From Arctopsyche grandis (Eukaryota > Arthropoda > Insecta > Trichoptera > Hydropsychidae): 64,000 bases of DNA. Location: positions 12,256,001 through 12,320,000 of the forward strand of contig NC_135365.1 of NCBI RefSeq assembly GCF_051622035.1, given 5' to 3'. The notes below the pieces were generated by a model. That model worked only from the letters and a program-made list of their open reading frames with translations, made no database searches and had not been told where the DNA came from. The position numbers were made by a program, and so were the translations under genes. Shown in pieces: positions 1 to 16,422 of this stretch; position 1 is the stretch's first letter; each line of letters opens with the position of its first letter.

Positions 1-250
1 CCCTTGTGTGTTTTCAGTGATATTTTATCCTTGCTTGATAGTGATCGATAACGGTGAATCCCATATTTGATGAAATGCAGGAGAAAATTATACATAGGTT
101 GCATATGGATATGCATACACGTGTGACGTCTCCAACATATGCATTATGCAAGTACACCCAAGTTCGGTTTGGGGAGCACCCACTGTTTACTGTCACAGCG
201 GGAAGCCAAGGACACGTGACGTACCATACCACTCAGTGTGTTTTCGCCCG
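1..250 (+). mobile_element. MITE family A, truncated copy
   Basis: The right end reads CAGTGTGTTTTCGCCC. Its reverse complement matches the left end of a fuller copy at 15003. The inner part contains the family marker TGATCGATAACGGTGA. Other copies are at 15003-15658, 25690-25885 and 31801-32072. The window edge cuts the left end. No coding capacity is visible. Confidence 0.6.
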
Positions 251-264
251 GAAAAAGTGAAAGG

Positions 265-400
265 ACGGCCACAGGGGATGAAATTAGAAAAATGTGTGGG
301 ATGAGATGAATGAGAGTTGACCAACACCAAGACGAATGGACGAGTGTTGGAAAGGTCTTCATCCAGCGGTGGATGATGATGACTACCTTATTTGCATGGA
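265..400 (+). mobile_element. LINE 3'-end fragment (RTE-like)
   Basis: Broken frames here read WDEMNES...WKGLHPAVD, like the extreme C-terminus of an RTE-type ORF. The same block occurs inverted at 17755-17950 and 42150-42355 and again at 45755-45835. Only the 3' tail is kept in each case. The RTE assignment rests on the general look of the tail and is tentative. Confidence 0.45.
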
Positions 401-2362
401 GTTGATCGATCTTATGTAATACTAGTGTTGTGCCCGATGAAATATCATCGCATGGGCTATGGCATATCAAGTTTTTAAATAAAAAAAATTAAAAGAAATG
501 TGTAGGTCCTGTGTGTGATCCGCACGCGGTCGTATTTTTTCAAATGCCTTTTAGATATATTTAATTTAATATTTATATTTAATTGTTTAAATGGTAAAAA
601 TACCTACCTACCTATGTACATACATATAAACAATATAAAACACCAAGAGAAAAAATAATTAATTAATCAAATAAATTTTCAATAAATGGCGCTAAATGCT
701 CAGAGATTTATTTCGCTAAAGGAAACATTAGTAGCAAACAGTATATATATAGAAGTTTTTTGTTGATCTGTTATCATGTTTTAGCTGTGACGTACCATAT
801 GTCTAATCGAAACGACGATCGATTATAGTACGGCGAGCGTTATCTTACACAGACACACATAATAGCGCTATTATATATATGATCGTTTTGAAAATCATCT
901 ACGTTTTAATTAAGAGTGCCTTGAAATACTATATTAAATTTGATAAATTTTCGGACAGACATAAAAAACAAAAAAAAACATGTATGTATGGATATATAGG
1001 TGTGGATGTACATATGTAATTAGAGTTTTTCATTTTTGATTATTTGAATCATATTTCAGACTGTTTCGAAACGGAAAAAACGCGATGACACAAATGTAAA
1101 TTAATGTTAAAATGTGTCACCGTTCACGTGACGTGACACTTTTTATGGGTGTGTAAAATCACGAATGAAAAAAAAATATGCAAAAGTTCTTCCGTCAGCT
1201 TTAATTATGCCGGGTTGGTAGCGTGGAAAATGATTGTACATAATACAAAATAAGAGACTTTCCGAGGTAAATTCGGGGGTAGTTTGCATTTCAATACCGA
1301 CGGGAAATGCGAAGATAAGAGGAAAATCACGACTGAAGTCTGGCAGGAGGGACTTTGTTCTCACACGACAAAGAAGCAAAGAAATTGTATACATATGTAT
1401 TATATTGTGATAAAATATTGTACACGAGGCTAGTATTATTCGACGATGCTATTGATCAAAATGTAACAAAGTAATTGTTCTCGATCCGAACAATATTATT
1501 ATTTCTCTTTTACGCTTTTCCCGAAAATCAGAGAACAGTGTCACGTGTAAGCTAATTCGGCTTATGAATAGAATTTGTGAGCTTTATAACGTATTCAACG
1601 ACGTCTCTTATTAAATAATATACGGAAAAGCTTTTACGTGTAATATCATACGGATGAATATTTTTCCTAATGGAAATATTAATCCACATGAGTAATTATT
1701 ATGTACATACAATGTGTGAGCAAATTTAAATAATTTCATAAAAAAAAATAACAGGTAATTTTCCCATCATTGTTTTACATTATTTAATGTCAATCTTTAT
1801 ATTTTACATATGTACATTGATTTTATATACATTTCATCAGCATTACTAATGTTGACAGTTCCGTTCGACGAAACTACGTACATATGAGTGTATTTGATGA
1901 ATTTTGGAATAAGGAGCAACGAATAAAATTGACATGTACTGTATGCGTTTTTTCCCAAACCGCATGACCACACGTCATTGATATGATACGAGTGCGTTGT
2001 TCAGTTTGATAAGCTAATAAACTTTCGACTTCCGAGTATGACAAATTTTGTGTAGAATTTTAAGATAATATTTAGGATGAATGTTTCAAACTGAGTAATC
2101 ACTATCGAAACCAGAGATAACTCGTTGAAAAAGTGTAAGGCATATTGGATTTGGACCCCCTAAATGTTTTATTTTTATTTATTTTTAAAAACAGAAACGA
2201 ACAGCATTGCAAAGTATGTCTGTATATAACATTGACACCAAAAAGGTTTCTAAAAATTCATAATTACATTGATTGATTATTCAAAGTATAATATATCTAT
2301 CGCTGCTAGAAATATCTGGAAGACCATCTCCTCTCAAAGTTTTTCAACTCATCTTACTTTTT
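401..2362. other. AT-rich intergenic or intronic DNA
   Basis: I see no coding exon. A small hairpin with arms CCCGATGA and TCATCG lies near 431-457 and shares its core with the palindrome at 27195-27224. The remainder is unique AT-rich sequence with scattered TACATATGTA-type simple sequence. Confidence 0.5.
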
Positions 2363-3445
2363 ACATTATCTATGTACGCAGTAACAATAGATTAAGTTTA
2401 CTGATCATGTGAAAGTTCGAACTTGAGATTTTTGAGTCAGAATCGGTCACTGATCACGTTTTCATGTTCTAGAAATGAACACCGTTAGTCCTATCGAACT
2501 GAAACTTAGTATCGGTTACTAAAATTTTTTCAATTATTTAAATTGACCGGAAATGGTACCTCCCCTTATACATTCATATGTAGGTGTCCTCTTTTTTTTC
2601 AAGTTTTTGAATTCAATTATTTCCCAAACCACTAATCAAATCGTTCTGAAAATTTTTTACATGTATTAGAAATTATAAATTTTATACCCCAATATTTTTA
2701 AATATTTTTTCCAAAACTGGAAGTAGTACTTTAATCTAGAGAATCGAGATTTCATAATCGAGATAAAATTTTATATTTAGAAGTCTAAGCTTAAAATCAA
2801 GTTATGTATAAAATTTGGTAAGTATCCGTCAACCGTGACAGTGATCGTTTACTCATGTTTGATTTTTCTTCCACTATTTTTTCGACCCCTTAAACTTGTG
2901 TGCTCTTCACGAAAAAAATCAAGTACTATTCTTGTATCAATGTGATGAAAATAAATAAAAATCACTAAATTTAATAAACCGAAAGTGGGATTTTTTCCTC
3001 TTAAAAAGGTTAAAAATGTTGTGACCACAATTCTTTCCACAACCCTGAGCGTATAAAGCTGAAAATTTATATTTGTATTTTTTATGCACTAACTTAGAGC
3101 TGATAAGGTTTTGGTCAGAATTCGTAAACTGGAAGAAGTATTTTTTTTTAAACAATATTTCATTATTTTATTTTGACCTTTTAAATTATTTTTATTTTCT
3201 TGATATGTATATGATGATTGTAGTGATTTTAAGTAATAAAAAAAATTTGAACACAATCCGACAACCGAAAGTAGAACTTTTGCCTCGTGCAAGTTTCCAT
3301 ACATTTGCGCTCAATTTGTATCGAAAATGCTGTCATAGCTATTAGTATTTCATAACGCTGCCGGTATGTGTGAATGTGTCTGTACGGTTCAATATAGAAT
3401 TTTGTTTTGTGACTTTCTTATATTCCTCAAATACATAGATAAAGT
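2363..3445 (+). mobile_element. TIR element family B (145-bp subunits), copy 1
   Basis: An older, diverged copy of the 42597-43736 element. It begins ACATTATCTATG and ends CATAGATAAAGT, so the ends are near-perfect inverted repeats. Inside, decayed versions of the CCGGAAGTRG motif recur near 2547, 2717, 2979, 3129 and 3264. No transposase is encoded, so it would be non-autonomous. Confidence 0.7.
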
Positions 3446-3499
3446 CATGGGTTGGTCACATCCAAATTTTTTTGTTGTTGTTTTTCTATTTATTTATTC

Positions 3500-3500
<1 letters not shown>

Positions 3501-3533
<33 letters not shown>
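3501..3533. repeat. (AGT)n microsatellite
   Basis: About eleven perfect AGT triplets lie immediately before the candidate exon at 3573. Confidence 0.95.
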
Positions 3534-3534
<1 letters not shown>

Positions 3535-3572
3535 TAATTTTTAGAATGACACTTAATGTGAAATTGTTGCAG

Positions 3573-3743
3573 GTATTTGGCACAACCACGACAACACAGT
3601 GGCGCTCTGTGGCGCGGGTCGAGGGGGCCGATAGTACAACTGCGCAGGCGCCGGGCGCGCCGGTCCCCACTCACGCCGTCGCTCTCTCGGCAGCCCCGCC
3701 ATGGGCCGCGGGGACCGGAGGTCACAGCACCACAAGACTGAAG
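3573..3743 (+). CDS. Candidate GC-rich exon with start codon, unknown gene
   Basis: A GC-rich island in AT-rich flanks, bounded by a good acceptor (TTGTTGCAG, ending 3572) and a donor (AAG|GTAACA, GT at 3744). An ATG at 3701 lies in a strong Kozak context (CCGCCATGG) and opens a frame of 14 codons, MGRGDRRSQHHKTE, ending in phase 1 at the donor. The upstream part would be 5' UTR. The whole island is also open in another plus frame, rich in Ala, Thr and Pro, so the frame is not certain. I do not recognise the protein. The next candidate exon at 14520 needs two bases carried over rather than one, so they do not join directly. It could instead be a CpG-rich promoter or part of a GC-rich SINE. 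Confidence 0.4.
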
Positions 3744-3804
3744 GTAACAAAGGTTAGATATCACTCACTTACTTACATATACTCGTAAATGTATAAATGT
3801 ACCC

Positions 3805-3975
3805 GTGATTTGAACCCCCCCCGCCTGGCGCGGGATTGTGAATATGTGTTGACTATATTCAACCGCGCGCGGCGCTGCGGTCGCACGCGCAACACGTTGC
3901 GCCACTTGTGGCGTTCGTTGCGGACTTGCTTTTGAAACTTTTTCAAGTGTCCGCTTGACACTTGGTCGTCTTCTA
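3805..3975 (-). mobile_element. Possible GC-rich SINE or tRNA-derived repeat
   Basis: On the minus strand the end reads GGTTCAAATCACGGG, like a tRNA B box, followed (toward lower coordinates) by anonymous sequence. The block is GC-rich and lies just after the candidate exon at 3573-3743. I found no second copy in the window, so the SINE call is weak. Confidence 0.3.
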
Positions 3976-4086
3976 TACACGGAGTGGATGGATATAAGCG
4001 AAGAAATTGCTTAGAAAGTACAAATTAATGAATATGTTTAGGCTGTTTACCAGGGATACCCACCACAATACCCACAATTATGTATA

Positions 4087-4543
4087 CACAAACCCTGGTC
4101 ATTGACCTCGCAACCTTGAATATTATAAATTACATATATATATGTTACACCGAATCCGTGAAATTGTCTATTACACGCATTCAGCAAGAGAATTGCCGAA
4201 TGCGTGAAAAATGCAAGCACGTTGCCCAGTTCGCGGATTCGGCAAATTCTTTGCCGAATGCGTGAACTGGACAGCGTGTTATATTATAACCAAGTGTCAA
4301 AGTGACAGCTGAATAAGGATGTTTAATTTAGTTTAATTTACATATTATTATGTATAATATGATTACATACATATGTTTCGATGATCTCATATAACTTATA
4401 CATAAATTAATGCTATTTTTATACATTTTATACAGTCGGAATTTTATACCTTGTGAAGAATCAGTTTTATATTATAAATATTATATTACAAACCCTGGTC
4501 ATTGAGCTCGCAACCTTGAATATTATAAATTACATATATATAT
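4087..4543. repeat. Local duplication flanking a hairpin block
   Basis: A ~55-bp segment beginning ACAAACCCTGGTCATTGA occurs at 4087-4141 and again at 4489-4543, differing at about one position before both run into TA-rich sequence. Between them lie the palindromes at 4171-4270 and about 200 bp of AT-rich sequence. Confidence 0.75.
4171..4270. repeat. Paired palindromes, GCCGAATGCGTGAA core
   Basis: Two inverted repeats share one core. The first pairs TTACACGCATTCAGCAA (4171) with TTGCCGAATGCGTGAA (ends 4208). The second, 4226-4270, is a nearly perfect 45-bp palindrome from CCAGTTC to GAACTGG with only two mispaired arm positions. A half unit, CCGAATCCGTGAA, precedes them at about 4150. Confidence 0.8.
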
Positions 4544-4599
4544 ACATATATATGTAGATCGCAATTAAATTGTGTTATTTCAAGCATTTTGTTTATCGC

Positions 4600-4680
4600 C
4601 ACTATAATCGAATGGTCTGCAAAGAGTGCTCTGGAATCGCGGGTCGTAGGTTCGATCCCGCGATCTGAAATTAATTTTGA
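4600..4680 (+). mobile_element. tRNA-like SINE head
   Basis: Contains AATGGTCTGCAAAG and a B-box-like GGTTCGATCCCGCG, then AT-rich sequence leading into the TA array. The 5' half does not fold convincingly as a tRNA, so this is a retroposon head rather than a tRNA gene. Confidence 0.4.
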
Positions 4681-4716
4681 TTTTCAAATATCGTTGAAAT
4701 ATAAATTAATTTCAAT

Positions 4717-5249
<533 letters not shown>

Positions 5250-5939
5250 TTCGTCCTCGAATGACATTCATCATCTTTCATTCTTTATAATTTTTCATCT
5301 TTCATTCAAATAAAACAGTATCACTTCAATCTCCAAGTATTCATCATTTCTACTGAAGATTTAACAAAATTTGACCCATCGAGTTCTCCCACTTCATATA
5401 CATCATACTGATTGTTGTCTCTAACTTTACAATCAACCCGATACGGTCCAATGAATTTAGGTCTTAGTTTCATTCCCGATTCAAATTGTGAATCCTTTTT
5501 TATTCCGACCAAATCTTCTTCTTTGTACTGCTTTTCTGATGTTCGTGTCTTATTGTATGTCCGTCTGTTTTTCTTCTTGAATTTCTTATACAAGATATCT
5601 TCATTCGATAAAATATTTTTATCTGAAACATTTTTCTTCTGCACGCCGTCAGTCAATCTCTTTTTCCAAGTCTCTTTCTTTGAAACAGCATGCAATTCTC
5701 CCGGCTCCATGTAATATTCTGATACTTCAACAGACACCTCCGCCTGTAGATCAGTCTTCCTTCTCGGCACAATGTTTTTTGAAGAACACTCCTTGTTTGA
5801 CATCAAGTCTTCAAGCTGTTCCAAGCGTAACTTCATAAAATTTCTCTCCGTTCTGAGCTGTGAAATTTCTTTGTTTCTCTCCGCTAGCTCTTCTTGTACT
5901 TTATTGAGATTCTCGGTGAGAACAGTCAGTTCCTCACTA

Positions 5940-7505
<1,566 letters not shown>

Positions 7506-7607
7506 TTACCGTCTTTATATATATGATATATATTACATCACTAAAATATATTACATCACTATTATGAAATCAATTTTTAAATTATTTATTTATTATGACT
7601 GATTATT

Positions 7608-8173
7608 ATTACACTGAGCAACAAAAAGTCACCTTTTTGAGTTACTAGAGCGGAGACTAACCAATCTTTAGTAAGTTTGACCCACTGAATTCGAATATGA
7701 TAATGATTTTTGTTGGTTAGTGATCGTCTGCGAGATATGAGCGTTTAAAAAAACGCGCGATTTTTATAGTTTTTTGGCTCTTGAGGTCTTTTACTCAAAA
7801 TCTAGTATTTATGTGCTCAAAGTAAGTATTGAAATCAATAGTCAGATGTTTTTTCTAAGGATTTTAATTTTTTATTGTTTTAAAATAATTAATTGTCTAG
7901 CAAATTTTAAAAGTCAAAAATATTATTTTTTAACGGATATTTTCTCCGTGCTATTTTGCGTTTATTTGACCAGTTTTTTATTTCACCACGTTCACAAGGG
8001 TTGGTTTTCTATCTCAATTTATTTTTATCTAAACGTACTAAAGTGCGTTTTTTTAAACGCTCTTATATCGTAAACGGTCACTAACCAACAAAAGTTGTAT
8101 AGTGATCGTTAGTTACTTAGTAAAGATTGGTTAGTTTCTGCTCTGGTAATTTTTTTTGTTGCTCAGTGTAATT
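7608..8173. mobile_element. MITE with TIR ATTACACTGAGCAACAAAAA
   Basis: The left end ATTACACTGAGCAACAAAAA is mirrored at the right by TTTTTGTTGCTCAGTGTAAT. Subterminal sequence is also inverted: GACTAACCAATCTTTA near the left against TAAAGATTGGTTAG near the right, and TTGTTGGTTAGTGATCG against CACTAACCAACAAAAG. Total ~566 bp. Interior frames are short and AT-rich and show no transposase. Confidence 0.85.
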
Positions 8174-9160
8174 ACTATACATATATTTTACGAATTTTCA
8201 ACATAAAGAGGATGATTTTGCATATGTGTAGGTATATGTACGTATGAACGAGTATTATTCCATTTATTCAAATGTAGCGTTCAAAGAGCGTGCGCGAAAA
8301 GTGTTAAAAATGTAGTGGAAAATTGCGAAGCGACGTTACATGAACTAACAACCGAGTTTCAGGGAAAATTTTCCACACCGACAACTTTTCTCTGAGATGC
8401 AACAAGTCGTTCAATTTTAAATAAGGTCTTTGATAAAACTTTTTTTACTTTTTTGCGTATGTAGGTACATACACACGTACCAAAATACCGTAAGAATATA
8501 AAATTATAAATAAATCTCTCCGTTTATCTGATTAAATTTTAAACTCTATTCAGAACGATTCATTGAAGTAAACAACATTCCAGTTTGCAAAGAATTTGCT
8601 TTAAAGCCCCAACTTATGTACTACTAGACGAAGCCAACGAATAGTTATCTATAGTTAGCAGATATGTACCTACTTTGCGAAGAATGTTTTAATGGGTTTT
8701 AGTCTATCGCAGTTATTCCTTTGAATTTTATTGCAGAATCGTAGGAAATGCTCGTAAATGTAATCGGGAACGATCTATGTACATACATATGTAAGTATAC
8801 GGCTGGTTCCAGCGTTAGATTTATTTTATGTTCCGTGCAATTTTATCGGTTCAATTTCATAATCGAATTGCGAATATTTTGTACATTGGCATTAGGGTCT
8901 CGCAGCTTAATCCCACGATGCGTACGAATTTTCTAAAGACCCATCTTTTTCACGAGCGTGGACAGCCGTGAAATGAAGCCGTCTTAATCCAAAAAGGGTT
9001 TTTCATTTTGGAAACGCTTGCGTATTGAATGCTTCTCTTTATCCAAACGCGTGACGTTTTACATACGTTTTGAATAAGCTTATCAAAAATGCGTTATTTA
9101 TAAAGTGGTTAAAATATGCGGCCCCCACGAAGAATTAAAAAAATCTTCCATTGAAATATT
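8174..9160. other. Unique sequence, no gene seen
   Basis: Mixed-composition sequence with little simple repeat. It contains no exon or repeat I can support. Confidence 0.4.
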
Positions 9161-10700
9161 AATGTATTATCGTGTAAGCATCTACAAAAGCAGTGTGTAA
9201 ATTTTTTTATTTGTTTAATACACAAGTACCTATACCACAGAGTCTTCACAGGTCACCCCAATATGAGACTGGTCAAAAAATACATAAAAGCTATTTGTAT
9301 AAATATACACATAATAATAGAAAAACCTAATAAAATTAAACATTAAAAAATTGTAAATAAATAATAGAAAAATAAAAATTACAAAAAAAAAAAATGAAAA
9401 TTGAGAATTAAAAATTAAAAATTAAAAAATCGAAAAATTATAAATTGAAAATTATAAAAAAATGAATAGTTTAAATTGAACTAAAAGTTAAAAAAAAAAA
9501 CAGTAAAAATACGGATATATTATCTGGTAAAATATTGAAAATATCGATGTGATTACCGACCAAATTCAAGCAACGTAAGACTCGATCAATTGGTGAAAAA
9601 GCAAAAACATTAGTTCTTAGATTAATTTTTTGGTACGATATATTTCAAATTTAAACATCTGGATTTTCATATAAATAATGTATCAAATCAAAGACGTTTT
9701 ACAATGTAATAGTTCCATAAAGGGATTTGAGAAAACTTTAAGGTCCGTTCTACTTCTATCCATACAGTAACTGGAAACATAAGAAAGAGTATCCACTGTC
9801 TAAATGCATTCATGGGTGAACAATAGAGACCCCAGAATAGGCTAATGGGAGTTAGTGCCTGAAAAAAGGATACAATGGAGTTCTCATAGATCCGGGCGAG
9901 TGTGTTCGTAAACAAAAGATGCACCACGTGTCTAGACCTTTACGTGTCTAGACAATAGATACATAAATAGATCGGGGAAGCTGTGCTGTGCAACTTGATT
10001 TTTATAAGGAGGTACACACTAGGGTTTGCAATACCTAGTATAGGGTTTGCACTAGGTTTGCTGCCTTCGGGAGATAGGAAAGCCACACCTGAATGCGTGA
10101 AAGCATCCATTTTAGAGTGAAACGGACGCGTTTTGACAGATTGAACGGAAAGTGCACGCACTTTCGAGCCAATCGGGTATTACTTATTTATTTAATTATT
10201 TAAGAATACTTGGGAAAGGCGGAAAAGCCGATGGACCAAGGGGGTTTGAAAATCATGTAGTAGTACAGAAATAAAAATAGCACATAAGATTAATTAAATT
10301 AAAATGAAAATCAAAAATAAAGAAAATCGAAAAGAAAATATTAATAACTCAAAATAAACGAAAATAAAATAAATAAGAGAAAATATAAAAGATAATCTTT
10401 TTTACTTAAAAAGGGAAGAACTACAAAATCCAATTTATTTTAAGGAAATCATCAAGTTTATTTTTTAACAAAACTTTAAGATACTACATAGAAGTTTACT
10501 AATTCATAGGATTCTCTAATTATTTTGCAGTAAATATCTTTTTGTTGTCTGAGAGTATGACCATTCAGATGGATAATTGTATTTGGTATATTGGTTATTT
10601 TTTCAATTTTATAGACTTCAATTAAATCACCTTACTCTTCTCGTCTTTAATCTCATATCATAAGATTTAATTTCAGTAGGCATTATATTCTTTCAACTTT
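9161..10700. other. A-rich repeat debris, possible LINE tails
   Basis: Two A-rich blocks (9290-9500 and 10260-10400) follow TATTTA-rich starts at ~9200 and ~10180, the pattern of minus-strand LINE 3' ends. Between them, 9690-10170 is non-repetitive and holds two short minus frames without recognisable domains. A small internal repeat of AGGGTTTGCA lies at 10020-10060. Confidence 0.3.
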
Positions 10701-13320
<2,620 letters not shown>

Positions 13321-13324
13321 TAAA

Positions 13325-13560
13325 TATAGATTAGTGGTTAGCGTACAATGCTAACAACTGAAGAGTCACGGGTTCGAGCCCTGACCCAGTGTTTCTCACC
13401 AAACTTTGGATATAAATATGTATGTATGTGACTCCAGGTCGATCGTTTCCTATCAAAGTTTGCTAATTTATTTTGCCAATTATTTTTTTCAATTTCAACG
13501 GATCCTACCAAATTGGCCACATAACATAATTTGTCATCATGATTTGAATTAATTTCGAAT
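13325..13560 (+). mobile_element. tRNA-derived SINE family S
   Basis: The head has A-box-like TAGTGGTTAGCGT and B-box-like GGGTTCGAGCCC. The body carries the family signature GACTCCAGGTCGATCG then AAGTTTGC. Further copies are at 14030, 18335, 18630, 21225, 31625, 62765 and 62995. Confidence 0.8.
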
Positions 13561-13619
13561 AAAATACATATAAAAACGGACGCGATGTGTGTGGGTATGT
13601 GTGTTTGTGTCACACCATC

Positions 13620-13800
13620 AACACACAGCCAATCAGAGTGAAGTGGTCGAAGCGTGGTAGCGGGGAAGTGGGGGGAGGGTGTGGAGCGTCATGTGACGTA
13701 AGGCAGAGCGATGGGTAACACATACACAAACACACACATTCATTCATCATTTCGAACGGGCGAACGGCGCATTAATACGCGCACGTGCCCATAAATTACC
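13620..13800. promoter_or_regulatory. Possible promoter-like CpG segment
   Basis: A CCAAT box context (AGCCAATCAG, 13628-13637) is followed by a G-rich stretch and a CRE-like TGTGACGTAA near 13692. After that come palindromic CpG-rich words such as GCGCACGTGC. The composition differs from the flanks. No transcription unit can be assigned. Confidence 0.25.
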
Positions 13801-14029
13801 TTACACTCTATTTGTATATAATATATATTTTTTTTAATTTCTGTATCAACGGAAATGAAATCAACGGCCACAACACTAGTTTATAATAATACTATCAAAT
13901 TTATATGTAGTTAAAATTTAAGTACAAATTTGGCATTGGTGTCGCTTTACGGCGATCCGTAGTGGCACCACGTTAAATATTTTTTTTTTAATAAATAAAC
14001 AAAAAATTTGACGGTCACCTTCTGTGTAT

Positions 14030-14205
14030 ATAACTGTATGGCTTAACAGAAGAAGCCCGAAATCGGAAAACTCTGATAGGAAATTATCGACCTGTAGTCA
14101 CTTATCCAAGGTCTAGCCTGGAGCACCGGGTCAAGGATTGAACCTCGCAGTTGAAAATATTAAACGCTAATCACTGATCTATGCTGCTGGTTTTTATATT
14201 ATTAT
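14030..14205 (-). mobile_element. SINE family S copy
   Basis: The reverse complement shows GACTACAGGTCGATAA and the tRNA-like head ending CAGCAGCATAGATCAGTG. It is diverged and truncated at its 3' side. Confidence 0.65.
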
Positions 14206-14519
14206 ACATATGTATTTGAGTCCAATATTGTTGTGTAGCGTTTAGTGCATTGCAATGTATGAAGCAAACGATTCGAATTGCACTATTGAAGCTCGGCGGT
14301 AATAAAGTGGCCTAACTTTTAAATGGCACTCTAGGCGTCCGCTCGCCAGTCCAAATCCTGGATTTTCATCAGGACTTAAGGATACTATAAAGGCGAGTCT
14401 CCAGGAGTCAGGAAGGAGCCGAGCTGAGTTATGGGCGCAGGACCGGCTTCGGGCACAATGCGCCCGCTCTTTTATTGCTCAGTGAAATTCTTTATTGCGG
14501 TCGGCCATTATTATAACAG

Positions 14520-14685
14520 GGCCGGCTCTCGGCGCCGGTCTCGGACACAAAAGGACGCCTTCCTTCGACTATTTGAGGACGTTAACGACGACGCCGAAGA
14601 TAACGAACGCATTGAGCCGACGCTGGTGAAAATGAAAATGTTGAATTTTCCCAAGTACAGCAATGGGACTAAATCCAGCGCGCAG
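14520..14685 (+). CDS. Candidate internal exon, unknown gene
   Basis: A 166-nt block flanked by an acceptor (ATTATAACAG, ending 14519) and a donor (GCGCAG|GTACCG, GT at 14686). One base completes a split codon, then 55 open codons end in phase 0. The peptide begins AGSRRRSRTQKDAFLRLF and continues into an acidic run (EDVNDDAEDNE) and a basic or hydrophobic end (LVKMKMLNFPKY). GC content and codon use stand out from the AT-rich surroundings, which supports coding. I do not recognise the family. The upstream open sequence from an ATG at 14431 could alternatively make this a 5' exon. A sibling exon may be 3573-3743, but the phases require another exon between them. Confidence 0.5.
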
Positions 14686-15002
14686 GTACCGAGCGAACAA
14701 TCCCTTTTTTTTGTATTTAAAAGTTGCATTTTTTAAACATTGAAATTTGATAGGATTCTCTGGATGTATGTATATATATGTATATATACGCGACTGTGAG
14801 GCTTCCACTATCGCCATTTATCCTTCTGCTAAAGGGAAATCATTAATCGTTCATTCTACATATATGTACATATGTATGTAATCTGTATACTTCTCTTTTA
14901 GTGATGACAGAGGCTCTTTAGAGAGTGACTTTAGCTATTTTTAAGCTTTCGATTGCATGATGACTAGACTCAATTCCTTGCTTTACTTACTGAGAATAAG
15001 GG

Positions 15003-15658
15003 CGAAAACACACTGAATTGTACGGAACGTCACGTCCTTGGTTACACTTTGTGACAGTGGGCGTTTCCCAGGGGCGTCATTTCAGCTTTTTCCAGGAGGA
15101 GGGCAAAGTTTTTAACCAGTAAAGAATGACTTTCTAGGGGGGGGGGAGTGTATTATATTAAAAAAAATTAATATTTCAATATATTTTTTTATCATTTTTT
15201 CAATAAAATTAATAGTAGAATAATTTTAAAGGGTAAACGAGTTTTAAATATATCTTTCAAAGCAAGACAAACAACAAAACAAAATATATTCGGAAGTTAA
15301 CATTTTGTTTCTGGGAAAAATCGACGTGTTTATACCTAACGGTGCTCTAAAGAATTTCAATATTCAATTTTGTTGGTTTAGTATTTTAATTCAAATTCAT
15401 AACAATACATTAAGAAATGTGGGTAGTCCCGTTTATTTCTAGGGGGGGGGGGGAGGTTGGTTCACCGTTATCGATCACTGTCAAGCAAGGATATATACAA
15501 GGATAAAATATCACCGTAAACACTCCAGGGGGTGATTTTTGGGACTATATACCATGTACATATGTGTCTGGGCTAGGGGTACTGCGTTTTTATTCGCACG
15601 TTTAAAAGTATCTAAAAAAAACACGTACAACGTACCATTCAGTGTATTTTCGCCTTTT
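15003..15658 (-). mobile_element. MITE family A, nearest to full length
   Basis: The left end GGGCGAAAACACACTGAA is mirrored by TTCAGTGTATTTTCGCC at the right. The interior holds the family core (GTTATCGATCACTGTC), a ~9-nt G run near 15136 and a longer G run near 15443. Total ~656 bp. No coding capacity. The target duplication is not clear. Confidence 0.7.
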
Positions 15659-16339
15659 GTTGTCGTTTTTTCGCTATGATGCTATAATCATTAGAAAATA
15701 AATGACTGATGAGGATAACCTAGCTCTTTTAAGAAATACTTGTTAGTATGACTGATGGGTATATGTATATAATACAACAACGTTTCTGAACCGAAGCCAA
15801 AGAGCATTTCCAGAGGTATGCGGCGAAAATCAGCTTTTGGGGAGAAATAGAAAACTCTATGGAAGTCGATAGATCCATTTAGTACGAATGCAATTGATAT
15901 AAGAAAGTCTTATATGTAGATCTGTAATGTTATATTAGAGCTAAAGTTAGATTTAAACTAATTAAGAGAATTTCTGTGTAACAACTGTGAGGGCTAGTAT
16001 GTATGTATGTACCTACAATGTATGTACATTTCCACAGCTCTGGGTAAAGTGCAACTGTACATTTCCCGCATCTTGTCTCAATGAATCTTCATTTAGTCGA
16101 GCTATTTAACTCATTTCAAAAGCTTGTAACCGTCATAATTTCAATAGAGGAGATCTTTGTTGTACGCCAGCTAAATTGCAACCAGTCATGCATAAACTTG
16201 ATAGTTTACATCAGGCACGCTGAATATGTAAACTAAACTTAATTTATTAAATATTTTGTTTAAAAAAGTATTTGCATAGTTCATAAGAACTATATATTGT
16301 AATTTAAAAATAAAATGCTTTAATTTTTACAATATTCTC
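15659..16339. other. No gene seen
   Basis: AT-rich sequence without a recognisable feature. Confidence 0.35.
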
Positions 16340-16422
16340 TTTTGGGGAAGGGGTGGCACAAAATATTAAATTCAAAAGGGGGTACAGGCCCAAAAAGGTT
16401 ACGAAACGCTGGGTATACGTAA
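16340..16422. mobile_element. hAT-like terminal sequence
   Basis: AAAAAGGTTACGAAACGCTG preceded by a G-rich stretch is typical of hAT-superfamily ends, whose outer sequence usually reads like CAGCGTTTCCCAACC on the other strand. No partner end or transposase was found nearby. Confidence 0.4.

Noticed and set aside
9688-10161. Two minus-strand small proteins
   Set aside because: No recognisable domain or promoter, next to LINE-tail-like debris; probably chance or repeat-derived.
13325-13400. tRNA gene
   Set aside because: A and B boxes are present but no cloverleaf forms, and the sequence continues into a dispersed SINE body; the same applies to 4600, 18335 and 62765.
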